Shown: positions 25,106 through 32,974 of the stretch, in pieces
Layout of the letters: each line of letters opens with the position of its first letter
How positions within the stretch are numbered: the first letter of the stretch is position 1
NCBI GenBank assembly: GCA_019118745.1
Contig: DWYJ01000041.1
Span: 1-64,000, forward strand
From: Candidatus Desulfovibrio gallistercoris
Lineage (GTDB): Bacteria; Desulfobacterota; Desulfovibrionia; Desulfovibrionales; Desulfovibrionaceae
Direction: 5' to 3'
Length of the DNA stretch: 64,000 nucleotides
Program-made: the position numbers and the translations under genes
Notes under the pieces: model-generated
What the model was told of the DNA's origin: nothing
What the model saw: the letters and a program-made list of their open reading frames with translations, nothing else
Databases searched by the model: none

Positions 25106-25867
25106 ATGAGCAACGATACGCGACTGAGCCTCATCCTGATGAGCGACGACGGCGCGCGGCGCACGCTGCGCGTACGCCGGGGGCGTTTTTACGTCTTCAT
25201 GATCTGCCTGTTCTGCTTCCCGCTGCTCGCTGCGGGGCTGGGCTGGTGGTCTTTCCAGCTCTGGCGGAGCAATGCCGCGCTGGTGGCGGAGCAGGCCCGT
25301 CTTGAGCGGGCCCTGCTGGAAGCGGAGGCCACGGCCGAACGGCTGGAGAACCTCGAGATCCTCCTCAAGGAGCAGAATGTGGACGGCCGCCGTCTGCTGG
25401 CCCATCGTCTGGTAGGCCACTCGGAAGCGACGGCCTCCGTCGAGCCGGAGGAGAGCCCCGAAGTGCAGAAGGAGATGGAGCAGGCCCTGAAGCAGCCGAG
25501 CGAGGGGCCCGGCCATGCGGAATTCCCCGCCGTCGCCTCCGACCTCGTGAAGGTGCTCAACGTGCGGGCCCGCTCCTTGGGCAACGGCCGTCTGCGCGTC
25601 TCGCTCGACTTGCGCAATACCGAACGGCAGAAGGTGGTCTCCGGCGTGGTGGAGGTGACCCTGCTGACGGCCGACGGCCAGCAGCATGCCGTGAGCTTTG
25701 AGCCGGACGATGTGGGGGATTTCCGCATCAGCCGCTTCAAGCGCGCGGTCATGGTCTCCCGCTTGCCCCGCTCCGTGGGCAAGCTGGAAAACAGCCAGGT
25801 CATCATAGAAGTGAAGAAGACCGACGGCGAGCTCCTCTTCCGCAACATTTTTGCCGTCGAACGCTGA
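25106..25867 (+). CDS. Membrane-anchored coiled-coil protein of unknown function
   Basis: This 253-aa protein starts 2 bp after the L,D-transpeptidase stop, so the pair is co-translated. It has a short cytoplasmic start, one membrane helix (about residues 28-50), a coiled coil (about 56-90), a Glu/Pro-rich linker and a beta-rich C-terminal domain (about 140-253). That domain holds RLRVSLDLRNTERQKVVSGVVEV and ends in IFAVER. This is the outline of a periplasmic scaffold or regulator, perhaps for the transpeptidase. I do not recognise a family. A strong terminator follows. Confidence 0.7.
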   Translation: MSNDTRLSLILMSDDGARRTLRVRRGRFYVFMICLFCFPLLAAGLGWWSFQLWRSNAALVAEQARLERALLEAEATAERLENLEILLKEQNVDGRRLLAHRLVGHSEATASVEPEESPEVQKEMEQALKQPSEGPGHAEFPAVASDLVKVLNVRARSLGNGRLRVSLDLRNTERQKVVSGVVEVTLLTADGQQHAVSFEPDDVGDFRISRFKRAVMVSRLPRSVGKLENSQVIIEVKKTDGELLFRNIFAVER

Positions 25868-25874
25868 CCGTAAG

Positions 25875-25899
25875 GCGCTCCGCAAGGAGCGCTTTTTTT
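25875..25899 (+). terminator. Rho-independent terminator of the fmdB-purB-pyrE operon
   Basis: GCGCTCC-GCAA-GGAGCGC is followed by seven T residues, starting 7 bp after the last stop codon of the operon. Confidence 0.9.
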
Positions 25900-25957
25900 C
25901 GTGATTTGTCCTGCGGGCCGCATGGCTGCGGCGCGCCGCAAGAAAGCCTGTTCTGCT

Positions 25958-26088
25958 TGGCCCCTCCACGTTCCATCCCATGTGGCCTGCCGCTTTGCGG
26001 AAAAATACGGTTTTTCCTCGTAGTTTTGGCGCGGCGGCGCGATGCGCCGCCGCTTCGCGCTTTGCCGTTTTCAATGGCGAAACGCTCT
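25958..26088 (-). repeat. Hairpin-rich MITE-like element, copy C
   Basis: On the minus strand it begins AGCGTTTCGCCATTGAAAA and pairs GCGTTTCGCC with GGCAAAGCGC. It continues through a CGGCGGCGC hairpin and a GGAAAAACC...TTTTTCC hairpin to GGCCACATGGGATGGAACG. It lies downstream of the purB-pyrE operon, in opposite orientation to it. Confidence 0.65.
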
Positions 26089-26089
26089 A

Positions 26090-26120
26090 AAAAAAACGCC
26101 CGCTTCGCGGGCGTTTTTTT
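26090..26120. terminator. Bidirectional-looking terminator
   Basis: AACGCCCGC-TTC-GCGGGCGTT with eight A residues before and eight T residues after. It is positioned right behind repeat copy C. Confidence 0.85.
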
Positions 26121-26372
26121 TACGGGACCGGAGATCAAGGACGATTTTCGCTCTGAGGCTGATCCTGCTTTTACAGCTGAAGCGATTGCGGGTCCGCCTG
26201 TTGAAGTGCATCCCCATCCGTACGAGAGCACAGACCGACGGCAGGGTAGCGCAGCAAAGACTGAATTTTTTTCACCTGACGGTGAACGTACTGCATGTGT
26301 GCTCAAAAGCCGGGGGACAAAGAAAGCTTGTCTGTGGTAGCCCGTATCGCCGTCATGCAAATAACTGTTGTA
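26121..26372. other. Gene-free stretch before the AT-rich island
   Basis: About 250 bp of moderate GC with no supportable frame. Open frames on both strands lack ribosome sites and any recognisable motif. It could be eroded coding DNA, but I cannot name a source. Confidence 0.35.
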
Positions 26373-26603
26373 TCATAGTAACATCTTCAAAAAGAGCTTT
26401 ATTTTTGATTGAATAATATTATTGCAATATGATAATGTGATTTTATTATCTAGTAATCTTCTTGAATATAATGGGTTGTTCAAAAATTCTTTTATTATAA
26501 AGTGAAAAAAATCGTGTTGGTTGAACAACCAATCATTTATCAGACCTGAAAAAAAGCTCATATTCTTCTGATTTGGCATAAAAAAATTGTTCACAAGAGA
26601 CAT
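26373..26603 (-). CDS. Possible small AT-rich ORF (76 aa)
   Basis: The frame starts MSLVNNFFMPNQKNMSFF and is rich in Asn, Phe, Leu, Ile and Lys, very unlike its GC-rich neighbours. AGGAGGCAAAGAAA precedes the ATG, a good ribosome site. It fills an AT-rich island and contains an inverted repeat (26474-26483 with 26521-26530). It may be foreign or a chance frame in AT-rich promoter DNA of the divergent symporter. There is no family match by eye. Confidence 0.25.
   Translation of the reverse strand: MSLVNNFFMPNQKNMSFFSGLINDWLFNQHDFFHFIIKEFLNNPLYSRRLLDNKITLSYCNNIIQSKIKLFLKMLL
26474..26530. repeat. Perfect 10-bp inverted repeat in the AT-rich island
   Basis: GGTTGTTCAA (26474-26483) pairs with TTGAACAACC (26521-26530) across a 37-bp AT-rich spacer. 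It could be a regulator site pair or a transcript hairpin upstream of the symporter. Confidence 0.5.
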
Positions 26604-26755
26604 TTTCTTTGCCTCCTGCACGAAAATTTGCTATCCCAGAAGAGCGAACCGCCATTTCGGCTGGGAAGGGCGCTCGCATGGTCTGCGGCAGGGGCGGCAA
26701 CGCTCCCTCGAAACCACGACCGCAAGGTCGGCAACGCTGCAATGAGGAGGCGGCT

Positions 26756-28165
26756 GTGGAAATTTTTGTTGAGTTGCTGAAAGGCTTGAACAGCATCGTC
26801 TGGGGGCCCGTCATGCTCGTACTGCTGGTCGGTACGGGCCTGTACCTCAATTTCGGTCTCAAATTCTATTCTTTCCGTAACTGGATGCGCGCCTACAAGT
26901 GCCTGTGGGACGGGCGCGATCACAAGTCCGAACACGGTGAGATCTCGCCGTGGAACGCTCTGATGACCGCCATCGCCGCCGACATCGGTACCGGCAACAT
27001 CGTGGGCGTGGCCACCGCCATCGCCATCGGCGGCCCCGGCGCGCTCTTCTGGATGTGGGTGACGGCCCTCGTGGGCATGATGACCAAATTCTCCGAAGTG
27101 CTGCTCTCCGTGCACTTCCGTGAAAAGACGCCCGCCGGCAACTGGGTGGGCGGCGCCATGTACTTCATCAAGAACGGTCTGGGCAAAAACTGGACCTGGC
27201 TTGCCATCTGCTTCGCCGTGTTCGGGGCCTGCGCCTGTATCGGCACCGGCGCCATGGTGCAGGCCAATGCCGTATGCGGCAACCTGGTGAGCACGTTCGG
27301 CTTCAACAAGTATCTGGTGGCCGTGGTGCTGGTGATTTTGTGCGTGATGGTGCTGCTGGGCGGCGTCAAGCGCGTCGGCGCCGTGGCCGGCAAGCTCGTG
27401 CCCTTCATGGCCGGTTTCTACATCATCATGTGTCTCATCATCATCGGCCTGCACATCGACCGCGTGCCTTCCGTGTTCATCTGGGTCGTCAAGGACGCCT
27501 TCACGCCCACCGCGGCGCAGGGCGGCTTTGTGGGCGCCACCATCATGATGGCCATCCAGATGGGTATGGCCCGCGGCATCTTCTCCAACGAAGCCGGCCT
27601 CGGCACAGCCCCCATGGCCCATGCGGCCTCCACGGCGGAAAGCCCGCTGGTGCAGGCGTCCATCGGCATGCTTGACGTGTTCATCGACACCATCATCGTC
27701 TGCTCCATGACCGGTTTCGTGATCCTGGTCGCCGTGGTGCCGGACGTGCTGCCCGCCGGCGTGGCTCCCACGGTGGTCCCTGGCGATCCCCTTTGGAGCA
27801 GCGGGCTCAATGGTGGGCAGCTCAGCGCCGTGGCTTTCGGATCCACGCTGGCAGGTTTCGGGGAGTACGGCGTGAGCATCGCGCTGGCCCTTTTTGCCTT
27901 CACCACCACCCTCGGCTGGTGCGTCTACGGCGAACGCTGCGTCATCTTCCTTTTCGGCGACAGGGCCCAGATTGCCTTCCGCATCGTGTACTGCCTTGCC
28001 GTGGGTGTGGGTGCCGTCATCGCCCTCGACATGGTGTGGCTCATCGCCGACACCTGCAATGCGCTCATGGCCTTCCCCAACCTCTTCGGCATCCTCTTCC
28101 TGAGTCCGGTGCTCTTCCAGATCGTCCGGGAGGAGGTGAAGAAGGACCCGCGCTTCGTCTGCTGA
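26756..28165 (+). CDS. Sodium:alanine (or glycine) symporter, AGCS family
   Basis: This 469-aa inner-membrane protein has about 11 helices. The AGCS signatures are GTGNIVGVATAIAIGGPGALFWMW (seen as overlapping GTGNIVG and GGPGALFWMW blocks) and ARGIFSNEAGLGTAPMAHA. These transporters bring in alanine or glycine with Na+. The first in-frame ATG (26609) gives a 49-residue polar lead-in without a ribosome site; GTG at 26756 follows GAGGAGGCGGCT and starts VEIFVELLKGLN, so I use it. The gene is monocistronic with a terminator 30 bp after the stop. Confidence 0.92.
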   Translation: MEIFVELLKGLNSIVWGPVMLVLLVGTGLYLNFGLKFYSFRNWMRAYKCLWDGRDHKSEHGEISPWNALMTAIAADIGTGNIVGVATAIAIGGPGALFWMWVTALVGMMTKFSEVLLSVHFREKTPAGNWVGGAMYFIKNGLGKNWTWLAICFAVFGACACIGTGAMVQANAVCGNLVSTFGFNKYLVAVVLVILCVMVLLGGVKRVGAVAGKLVPFMAGFYIIMCLIIIGLHIDRVPSVFIWVVKDAFTPTAAQGGFVGATIMMAIQMGMARGIFSNEAGLGTAPMAHAASTAESPLVQASIGMLDVFIDTIIVCSMTGFVILVAVVPDVLPAGVAPTVVPGDPLWSSGLNGGQLSAVAFGSTLAGFGEYGVSIALALFAFTTTLGWCVYGERCVIFLFGDRAQIAFRIVYCLAVGVGAVIALDMVWLIADTCNALMAFPNLFGILFLSPVLFQIVREEVKKDPRFVC

Positions 28166-28194
28166 CCGCCGGCGAAACAGCATTTGTGACGACA

Positions 28195-28221
28195 GGAGCC
28201 GCCCTTCGGGCGGCTCCTTTT
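28195..28221 (+). terminator. Rho-independent terminator of the symporter gene
   Basis: GGAGCCGCC-CTTCG-GGCGGCTCC is followed by TTTT. Confidence 0.88.
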
Positions 28222-28384
28222 CGTTTGTCCGCGTTTCCAGCGCGTTGCCCGACGTTGGACGCGCATAGCCTGCCTGTCCTCGCCTTGACGGTTGGAAAAG
28301 ATTTATTTAAGCTTAATAATAACTACTACTATTTTTTTCTTGTGCGGCATGCACGAGAGGAGAGAAGACCCCACAGGAGGACTG

Positions 28385-28927
28385 ATGAACCGAATCTGCA
28401 AGCTGGGATTGTTGTCCGCGGCCCTCATGCTGGCGCTCTTCGGCCAGGCGGCGGCGCAGGGCAAGGACGAGCCGCGCAAGGAAAGCGCCGTGCGGCCTGC
28501 GCCCAACGGGCTGGAGATCCCGAAAGACTTTGAGAACTAGGCCGTCATCTCCGTGTCGCACCGCACGGACCGCAAAAGTATGCGCGTCATCCTCGGCAAC
28601 GATATCGCCGTGAAGGCGGCGCGTGCGGGACAAACGAACCCGTGGCCCGACGGGGCCATCGTCGCCAAGGTGGCGTGGAGCGAGAAACAGGATGAGCTGT
28701 GGCCTGCCGCGGTGGTGCCGGACAAGCTCCTGAACGCGGAGTTCATGTTCAAGGACAGCAAGCGCTTTGCGGACAACGGCACGGGCTGGGGCTGGGCCAG
28801 ATGGGTGGGCCCTGACCGGGAACCCTACGGCAAGGACGCGAATTTCGAGAAGGAATGCATCGACTGTCACGCCCCGGCGGCGGAGGACAGAGACTGGGTC
28901 TTCACGCACGGCGCAGCCATGCGCTGA
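28385..28927 (+). pseudogene. Cytochrome P460 family gene interrupted by an in-frame amber codon
   Basis: The frame opens at ATG 28385 behind ACAGGAGG, with a signal peptide (CKLGLLSAALMLALFGQAAA). It stops at TAG 28538-28540 after KDFEN. The same frame continues without shift as AVISVSHRTDRKSMRVILGN, then NPWPDGAIVAKVAW and WPAAVVPDKLLNAEFMFKDS, and ends with heme motif ECIDCH (CxxCH). The pattern is that of cytochrome P460, a periplasmic c-type heme protein that oxidises hydroxylamine or NO-type compounds. In the family a Trp usually stands where TAG occurs, so a single TGG-to-TAG change fits. The downstream part (129 residues) looks intact, so the loss seems recent, or the stop is suppressed. 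Confidence 0.8.
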
Positions 28928-28981
28928 TGCGCCTGCCGACGTTCGATCCACGGGCCGCCGCCAGGCGGCCCTTTTTTCTGT

Positions 28982-29125
28982 GCAGCGTGCTGCCGTTGAA
29001 AAGGCGATACGCGAGGCGGCTGCACAGCGCCGCCCGGCCAAAACCCAGCGGGAAGCCCGCGTTTTCCCCGCGAAACGACAGACCGCAGAGAGTGGGGAAC
29101 AAAGCCTTTCGACCGGAAAGTGCGC
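28982..29125 (+). repeat. Hairpin-rich MITE-like element, copy D
   Basis: It begins GTGCTGCCGTTGAAAAGGC, contains GAGGCGGCTGCACAGCGCCGCCCGG in shorter shared blocks, a GCGTTTTCCCCGCG hairpin and ACGACAGACCGC, and ends near GACCGGAAAGTGC. It lies 55 bp after the P460 remnant. The rest of the 408-bp gap (to 29335) should contain the promoter of the cytochrome/rnf operon; I do not see a clear -35/-10 pair. Confidence 0.7.
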
Positions 29126-29335
29126 CAAGCTCCCGCCTGCCGTGCCTGCCGGCGGACGTGTCGCTGTCCCTCAGGGCGGGCTTTCCGCAATGTGAAAAAA
29201 AGAGCAGCAGATTTGTGGGGATGAGCGCTTCACAAGGGGGTGTCGTTTTGGTACGTTTGCCTATGAGTCTCCGTTTTCGGCGGGTCGTTTTGCAGCCGGC
29301 GGGGTGCGCCATTCATGACAAGGAGGGGCAAGGCT

Positions 29336-30154
29336 TTGCAAAAACGCTATCTTCCTGTGACCATCGTGGTCGTGGTTCTGGCCGTCCTCGGCATAGGGGG
29401 GTATGTCGTCCCCCTGCTCATGCCGCAGGCGGCTCCTGTTTCGCCGCAGCGCATCCTGCTGCCCAACGCCGGCGGCGCCGTGGTCTTCGACCATAACGCC
29501 CATGCGGCACTGCCCGACATGACGTGCAGCACCTGTCATCACGACAGCCTGACGCCCAAGCCGGAGCCGGCCGCCGTGCGCTCCTGTGCGCAATGTCACG
29601 GCCTGACCTTTGACGAGAGCTTCCGCAAGGAACACGTCACCCGCTATGACGGGGAGGCCTGCGTCACCTGTCATCACTACGAGCTTGCCCGCAAGGACTG
29701 GGGCCACAAGCGGCACGCCCGCGAGATGGGCCTTGATTGCCGGGACTGTCACCACAAGGATACGGGGATCGAGCCCGAACCCCAGAACTGCGCCGACTGC
29801 CATGAAGCCGGCGCAGCGCCCACGCACAAGCCCGCCGAGTCCGGTACGCCGCCCAACCTCGCGGATGCCGTGCACGCCCGCTGCGTGACCTGCCATGAAG
29901 ATCTGTTTGCCAAGAAGGTCAACGGCTGCGCGTCCTGCCACGATGTGAAGCCCATGCGGGAGCAGCCCGCCGAAGCGCGCAGCAAGGTGTCCCCGCTGTA
30001 TGCCGACTGCGTCGTCTGCCATGAGGCGGGCGGCGACAAGCTGCTCCTGGGCCGCATGGACGCTTTCCACAAGCAGTGCATGGGCTGCCATGAGAGCAAG
30101 GGCAAGGGGCCGTTCAAGAAGGGGCAGTGCGCCCAGTGTCATACCTCGAAGTGA
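29336..30154 (+). CDS. Decaheme cytochrome c, Rnf-associated
   Basis: This roughly 272-aa protein has one N-terminal membrane helix or signal anchor (about 7-29) and ten CxxCH heme sites: CSTCH, CAQCH, CVTCH, CRDCH, CADCH, CVTCH, CASCH, CVVCH, CMGCH and CAQCH. Extra CHH pairs (CHHD, CHHY, CHHK) give class III-type bis-His ligands. It starts the rnf operon, 7 bp before rnfC, as in other Desulfovibrio, and should pass electrons between Rnf and the periplasmic cytochrome c pool. TTG at 29336 lies behind AAGGAGGGG and is preferred; ATG at 29315 would add 7 residues but has no ribosome site. Confidence 0.9.
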   Translation: MQKRYLPVTIVVVVLAVLGIGGYVVPLLMPQAAPVSPQRILLPNAGGAVVFDHNAHAALPDMTCSTCHHDSLTPKPEPAAVRSCAQCHGLTFDESFRKEHVTRYDGEACVTCHHYELARKDWGHKRHAREMGLDCRDCHHKDTGIEPEPQNCADCHEAGAAPTHKPAESGTPPNLADAVHARCVTCHEDLFAKKVNGCASCHDVKPMREQPAEARSKVSPLYADCVVCHEAGGDKLLLGRMDAFHKQCMGCHESKGKGPFKKGQCAQCHTSK

Positions 30155-30161
30155 GGCAAGC

Positions 30162-31433
30162 ATGAAAGAACTTTTCCAGATGCTGCCGGATCCGCGTTTC
30201 CATCTGGTGTACGGCATCACGCAGCGATTCAGCGAGGGGCCAAGCCCGCGGCAGGTGCGCCTCAACCGTGAGGGCTTCAAGCTCCTGGAGGGCGTCAGCA
30301 AGAAAGCTCTGGTCTACCCCTACCAGAAGCTGGGCGTGCATCCCTCCCCGACCAAGGGGGACGTGTTCTCGCCCATTTTCGGACGGATCACGGAAGTCAA
30401 CGAGCGCTCCATCTTCGTGGAGGCGGTGGAGCCCGACGAGGAGCTGCGCGCCGCCGCCCAGAGCGTGGAGAAGGTCGATCTGCTGGCCATGCCCGAACGG
30501 GGCGCGGACCTTGTGCCCATCCTCAAGGGGCTCGGCCTCAATACCCGATCGCTCGGCCAGGACTGCGAGACCCTCATCATCAACGGCCTCAACCCCGATC
30601 CGGGCGTGACCTGGGCCGAACCCATGCTGCTGGCCCATCAGCGCAACCTGCACAACGGGCTGGAGATGCTGCGCCGTCTTTCTCCGGCCAAGCGCATCCT
30701 GCTGGCCGTGCCCAAGGAGATACGCCTCCAGCACCATGATGTGGAGATCGTGCACGTGCCCTCCCACTATCCGGCCAGCGTCAACGCCCTGGTCATCAAG
30801 GCCGTGACCGGCAAGGAACAGCCGGAAGGCGTGGGCATCGTGGGCCTGCACAACGTCTGGAGCCTCGGCCGGGTGGCCGTGACCGGCCTGCCGCTGACGG
30901 AGACCGTCATCACCATCGGCAGCTTCACCCATTCCGGCAACTATATCGTGAAGGAAGGCAGCATGCTCGGCGAGCTGCTGGCCTTCGCCAACATCGAGCT
31001 CAAGGACGGGGATACCCTGGTGCGCGGCGGCCCGCTGCGCGGGGAGAGCATCGAGAAGCTCTCGCGCAGCGTCACCAAGGGAGCCACGGGCGTCTTTGTG
31101 GTGGAAGCGGGCAGCGTGCCCGTCATGGAAGGTCACAGCCCCTGCATCAACTGCGGGGCCTGCGTGCTGGTCTGTCCCGCCCGCCTGAGCCCCAACCTGT
31201 TGAGCCGCTATGCGGAATTCGCCCTGCATGAGCGGGCCCGCAAGGAATACGTGGAGCAGTGTCTGGAATGCGGCCTGTGCGGCTATGTCTGCATCGCGCG
31301 GCGTCCCGTCCTGCAATATATCCGCCTGGCCAAACACAAGCTGGCCGAGGCCGATGCCGCCCGGCGTCTGGAAGAACTGAAACCCGTCGGACAAGAGGAC
31401 GCCGCGTCCGGCGCCGCCAAAGGAGGCAACTGA
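30162..31433 (+). CDS. rnfC: Rnf complex subunit RnfC
   Basis: This 423-aa peripheral subunit has two [4Fe-4S] motifs near the C-terminus (CINCGACVLVCP at about 329 and CLECGLCGYVC at about 368). The central domain carries family blocks such as HYPASVNALVIKAVTGKE and MLGELLAFANIEL. It differs from bacterial RnfC that use NADH: where GxGGAGFPTxxK and the ECEP block are expected there is LKGLGLNTRSLG and NGLNPDPGVTWAEP, so the Nqo1-like FMN/NADH site seems lost. With the decaheme cytochrome next door, electron exchange with cytochrome rather than NAD is plausible. The stop overlaps rnfD (TGATG). Confidence 0.92.
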   Translation: MKELFQMLPDPRFHLVYGITQRFSEGPSPRQVRLNREGFKLLEGVSKKALVYPYQKLGVHPSPTKGDVFSPIFGRITEVNERSIFVEAVEPDEELRAAAQSVEKVDLLAMPERGADLVPILKGLGLNTRSLGQDCETLIINGLNPDPGVTWAEPMLLAHQRNLHNGLEMLRRLSPAKRILLAVPKEIRLQHHDVEIVHVPSHYPASVNALVIKAVTGKEQPEGVGIVGLHNVWSLGRVAVTGLPLTETVITIGSFTHSGNYIVKEGSMLGELLAFANIELKDGDTLVRGGPLRGESIEKLSRSVTKGATGVFVVEAGSVPVMEGHSPCINCGACVLVCPARLSPNLLSRYAEFALHERARKEYVEQCLECGLCGYVCIARRPVLQYIRLAKHKLAEADAARRLEELKPVGQEDAASGAAKGGN

Positions 31434-32386
31434 TGACTACCGCGCCGTCTTCCGTGCTGCTGGCCATGAGCGCGCCGCCGTACTGGCATTGCGGGCGCAG
31501 CATCCGGCGGCAGAGCCTCTACATGCTGGCGGCGTTGCTGCCCGCCGTCTGCTTTGCCGTCTGGAACTGGGGCCTGCCCGCCGTGCGCGTCATGGCTCTG
31601 AGCGTCGCCGTCTGCGTGGCGGTGGAGGCCCTCTGTCAGCGCCTCATGGGCCGCGAGCTGGCCGTGGACGACCTGACGGCCGTCTGTTCGGGCCTGCTGC
31701 TGGCCTTCCTGCTGCCGGCGGATTCCCCGTGGTGGCTCGTCCTCATCGGCGCGGTCACGTCCATCACCCTGGGCAAGATGGCCTTCGGCGGCCTGGGGGC
31801 CAATCCGGTCAATACCGTTCTGGTGGGCTGGGCCGTGCTCTTCGTCTCCTTCCCCCTGCACATGGACGCCAATGCCGCTTCGCTGGGCACGTCCTTCGTG
31901 GACCCGCTGGTGCGGCTCAAATTCTTCGGGGCCGAACAGGCCGCCCACATCCCGCTGACCGACCTGCTGCTCGGCCGTCAGATCAACGGGCTCGGGGCGG
32001 GGCAGATCGCCGCGCTTTTCGTGGGCGGTTCGCTGCTCTGCATGCGGGGGATACTGCGCTGGCACTCGGCGCTGGGCTTCTTCCTCGGCGTGGCGGGCAT
32101 CGCGGCCATCTTCCACGCTTCCGATCCGGCGCTGCATGCCTCGCCGCTCTATCATCTCTGCACGGGCTCGGTCATGCTGGGGGGCTTCTTCCTGATCACC
32201 GACCCGGCCAACGCCCCGTCGCGTCCGCTGCCCATGTTCCTTTACGGGCTCATCGGCGGCGGGCTGGTGATGGCCATACGCAAATACGGCGTCTACACGG
32301 ACGGTACGCCCTTTGCCATCCTGCTGGTCAACATGCTGACCCCGCTTCTGGACATGATCCGTCCCAAACCTTTCGGAGTGCGCTAG
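31433..32386 (+). CDS. rnfD: Rnf complex subunit RnfD
   Basis: This 317-aa integral membrane protein has 8-9 hydrophobic helices and family blocks MAFGGLGANPVNTVLVGWA, LGFFLGVAGI and FFLITDPANAPSR. RnfD normally carries FMN bound to a Thr in an S/T-GAT-type motif on the outer side. In the corresponding stretch (FVDPLVRLKFFGAEQAA, about 158-174) I do not find such a Thr, so the cofactor may be absent or placed elsewhere. AAAGGAGGCAAC precedes the ATG. It is tightly coupled to rnfC and rnfG. Confidence 0.92.
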   Translation: MTTAPSSVLLAMSAPPYWHCGRSIRRQSLYMLAALLPAVCFAVWNWGLPAVRVMALSVAVCVAVEALCQRLMGRELAVDDLTAVCSGLLLAFLLPADSPWWLVLIGAVTSITLGKMAFGGLGANPVNTVLVGWAVLFVSFPLHMDANAASLGTSFVDPLVRLKFFGAEQAAHIPLTDLLLGRQINGLGAGQIAALFVGGSLLCMRGILRWHSALGFFLGVAGIAAIFHASDPALHASPLYHLCTGSVMLGGFFLITDPANAPSRPLPMFLYGLIGGGLVMAIRKYGVYTDGTPFAILLVNMLTPLLDMIRPKPFGVR

Positions 32387-32387
32387 C

Positions 32388-32966
32388 ATGGGCGATATCC
32401 TACGCATGATCGTTGTGTTGTCGGCCCTGTGCGGCCTGAGCGGCTTTGCGCTTTCCTATCTCAAGATGGTGACGGCGCCGGGCATCGAGGAGCAGGTGCT
32501 CACCTACGTGCAGGGGCCGGCCATCCACAAGGTCTTCACCGGACTGGACAATAACCCCATCGCCGATCGCAAGGCCTTCAGCCTGCCCGACGGGCGGGAA
32601 GTGCGCGTCTTCCCGGCGCTGCGCGGCGGTCTCCTGGTCGGGGTGGCCATCGAGGACAAGGGCAAGGGCTACGGCGGCGCCGTCGGCGTCATGGTCGGCT
32701 TCAACGTGGCCGACGACACGCTGGCGGGCATCGGCACGACCGAACTCAAGGAGACCCCCGGCCTCGGCATGCGCATCGCCGAACCCGGCTTCACCGGGCA
32801 GTTCATCGGCAAGCCGCTGCCGGTGGCCCTCAAGGCGCAGGGCGGCGGCATCGACGCCGTTTCCGGGGCGACCATCTCTTCCGCCGGCGCGGTGACGGCC
32901 GTCAACAACGCCGCCGCCGTCTACAAGGCTCTCAAGCCTGAAATCCTCAAGACCTGGGGCAAATAG
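32388..32966 (+). CDS. rnfG: Rnf complex subunit RnfG (covalent flavoprotein)
   Basis: This 192-aa protein has one N-terminal membrane helix and a periplasmic FMN-binding domain. The covalent FMN site SGATISS is intact (Thr about 162), with the upstream ETPGLGMRIAEPGFTGQF block typical of RnfG/NqrC. The FMN is expected to be attached by the ApbE protein encoded at the end of this operon. It starts 1 bp after the rnfD stop. Confidence 0.94.
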   Translation: MGDILRMIVVLSALCGLSGFALSYLKMVTAPGIEEQVLTYVQGPAIHKVFTGLDNNPIADRKAFSLPDGREVRVFPALRGGLLVGVAIEDKGKGYGGAVGVMVGFNVADDTLAGIGTTELKETPGLGMRIAEPGFTGQFIGKPLPVALKAQGGGIDAVSGATISSAGAVTAVNNAAAVYKALKPEILKTWGK

Positions 32967-32974
32967 GAGGCACC

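Noticed and set aside
25905..26340. Remnant transposase or eroded gene in the gap before the symporter
   Set aside because: Frames on both strands give no recognisable motif, and most of the first part is copy C of the dispersed repeat plus a terminator.
28538..28540. Pyrrolysine coding at the amber codon of the P460 gene
   Set aside because: The family usually has Trp here, one base away from TAG. No pyl genes or methylamine methyltransferase are in the window, so a nonsense mutation is simpler.
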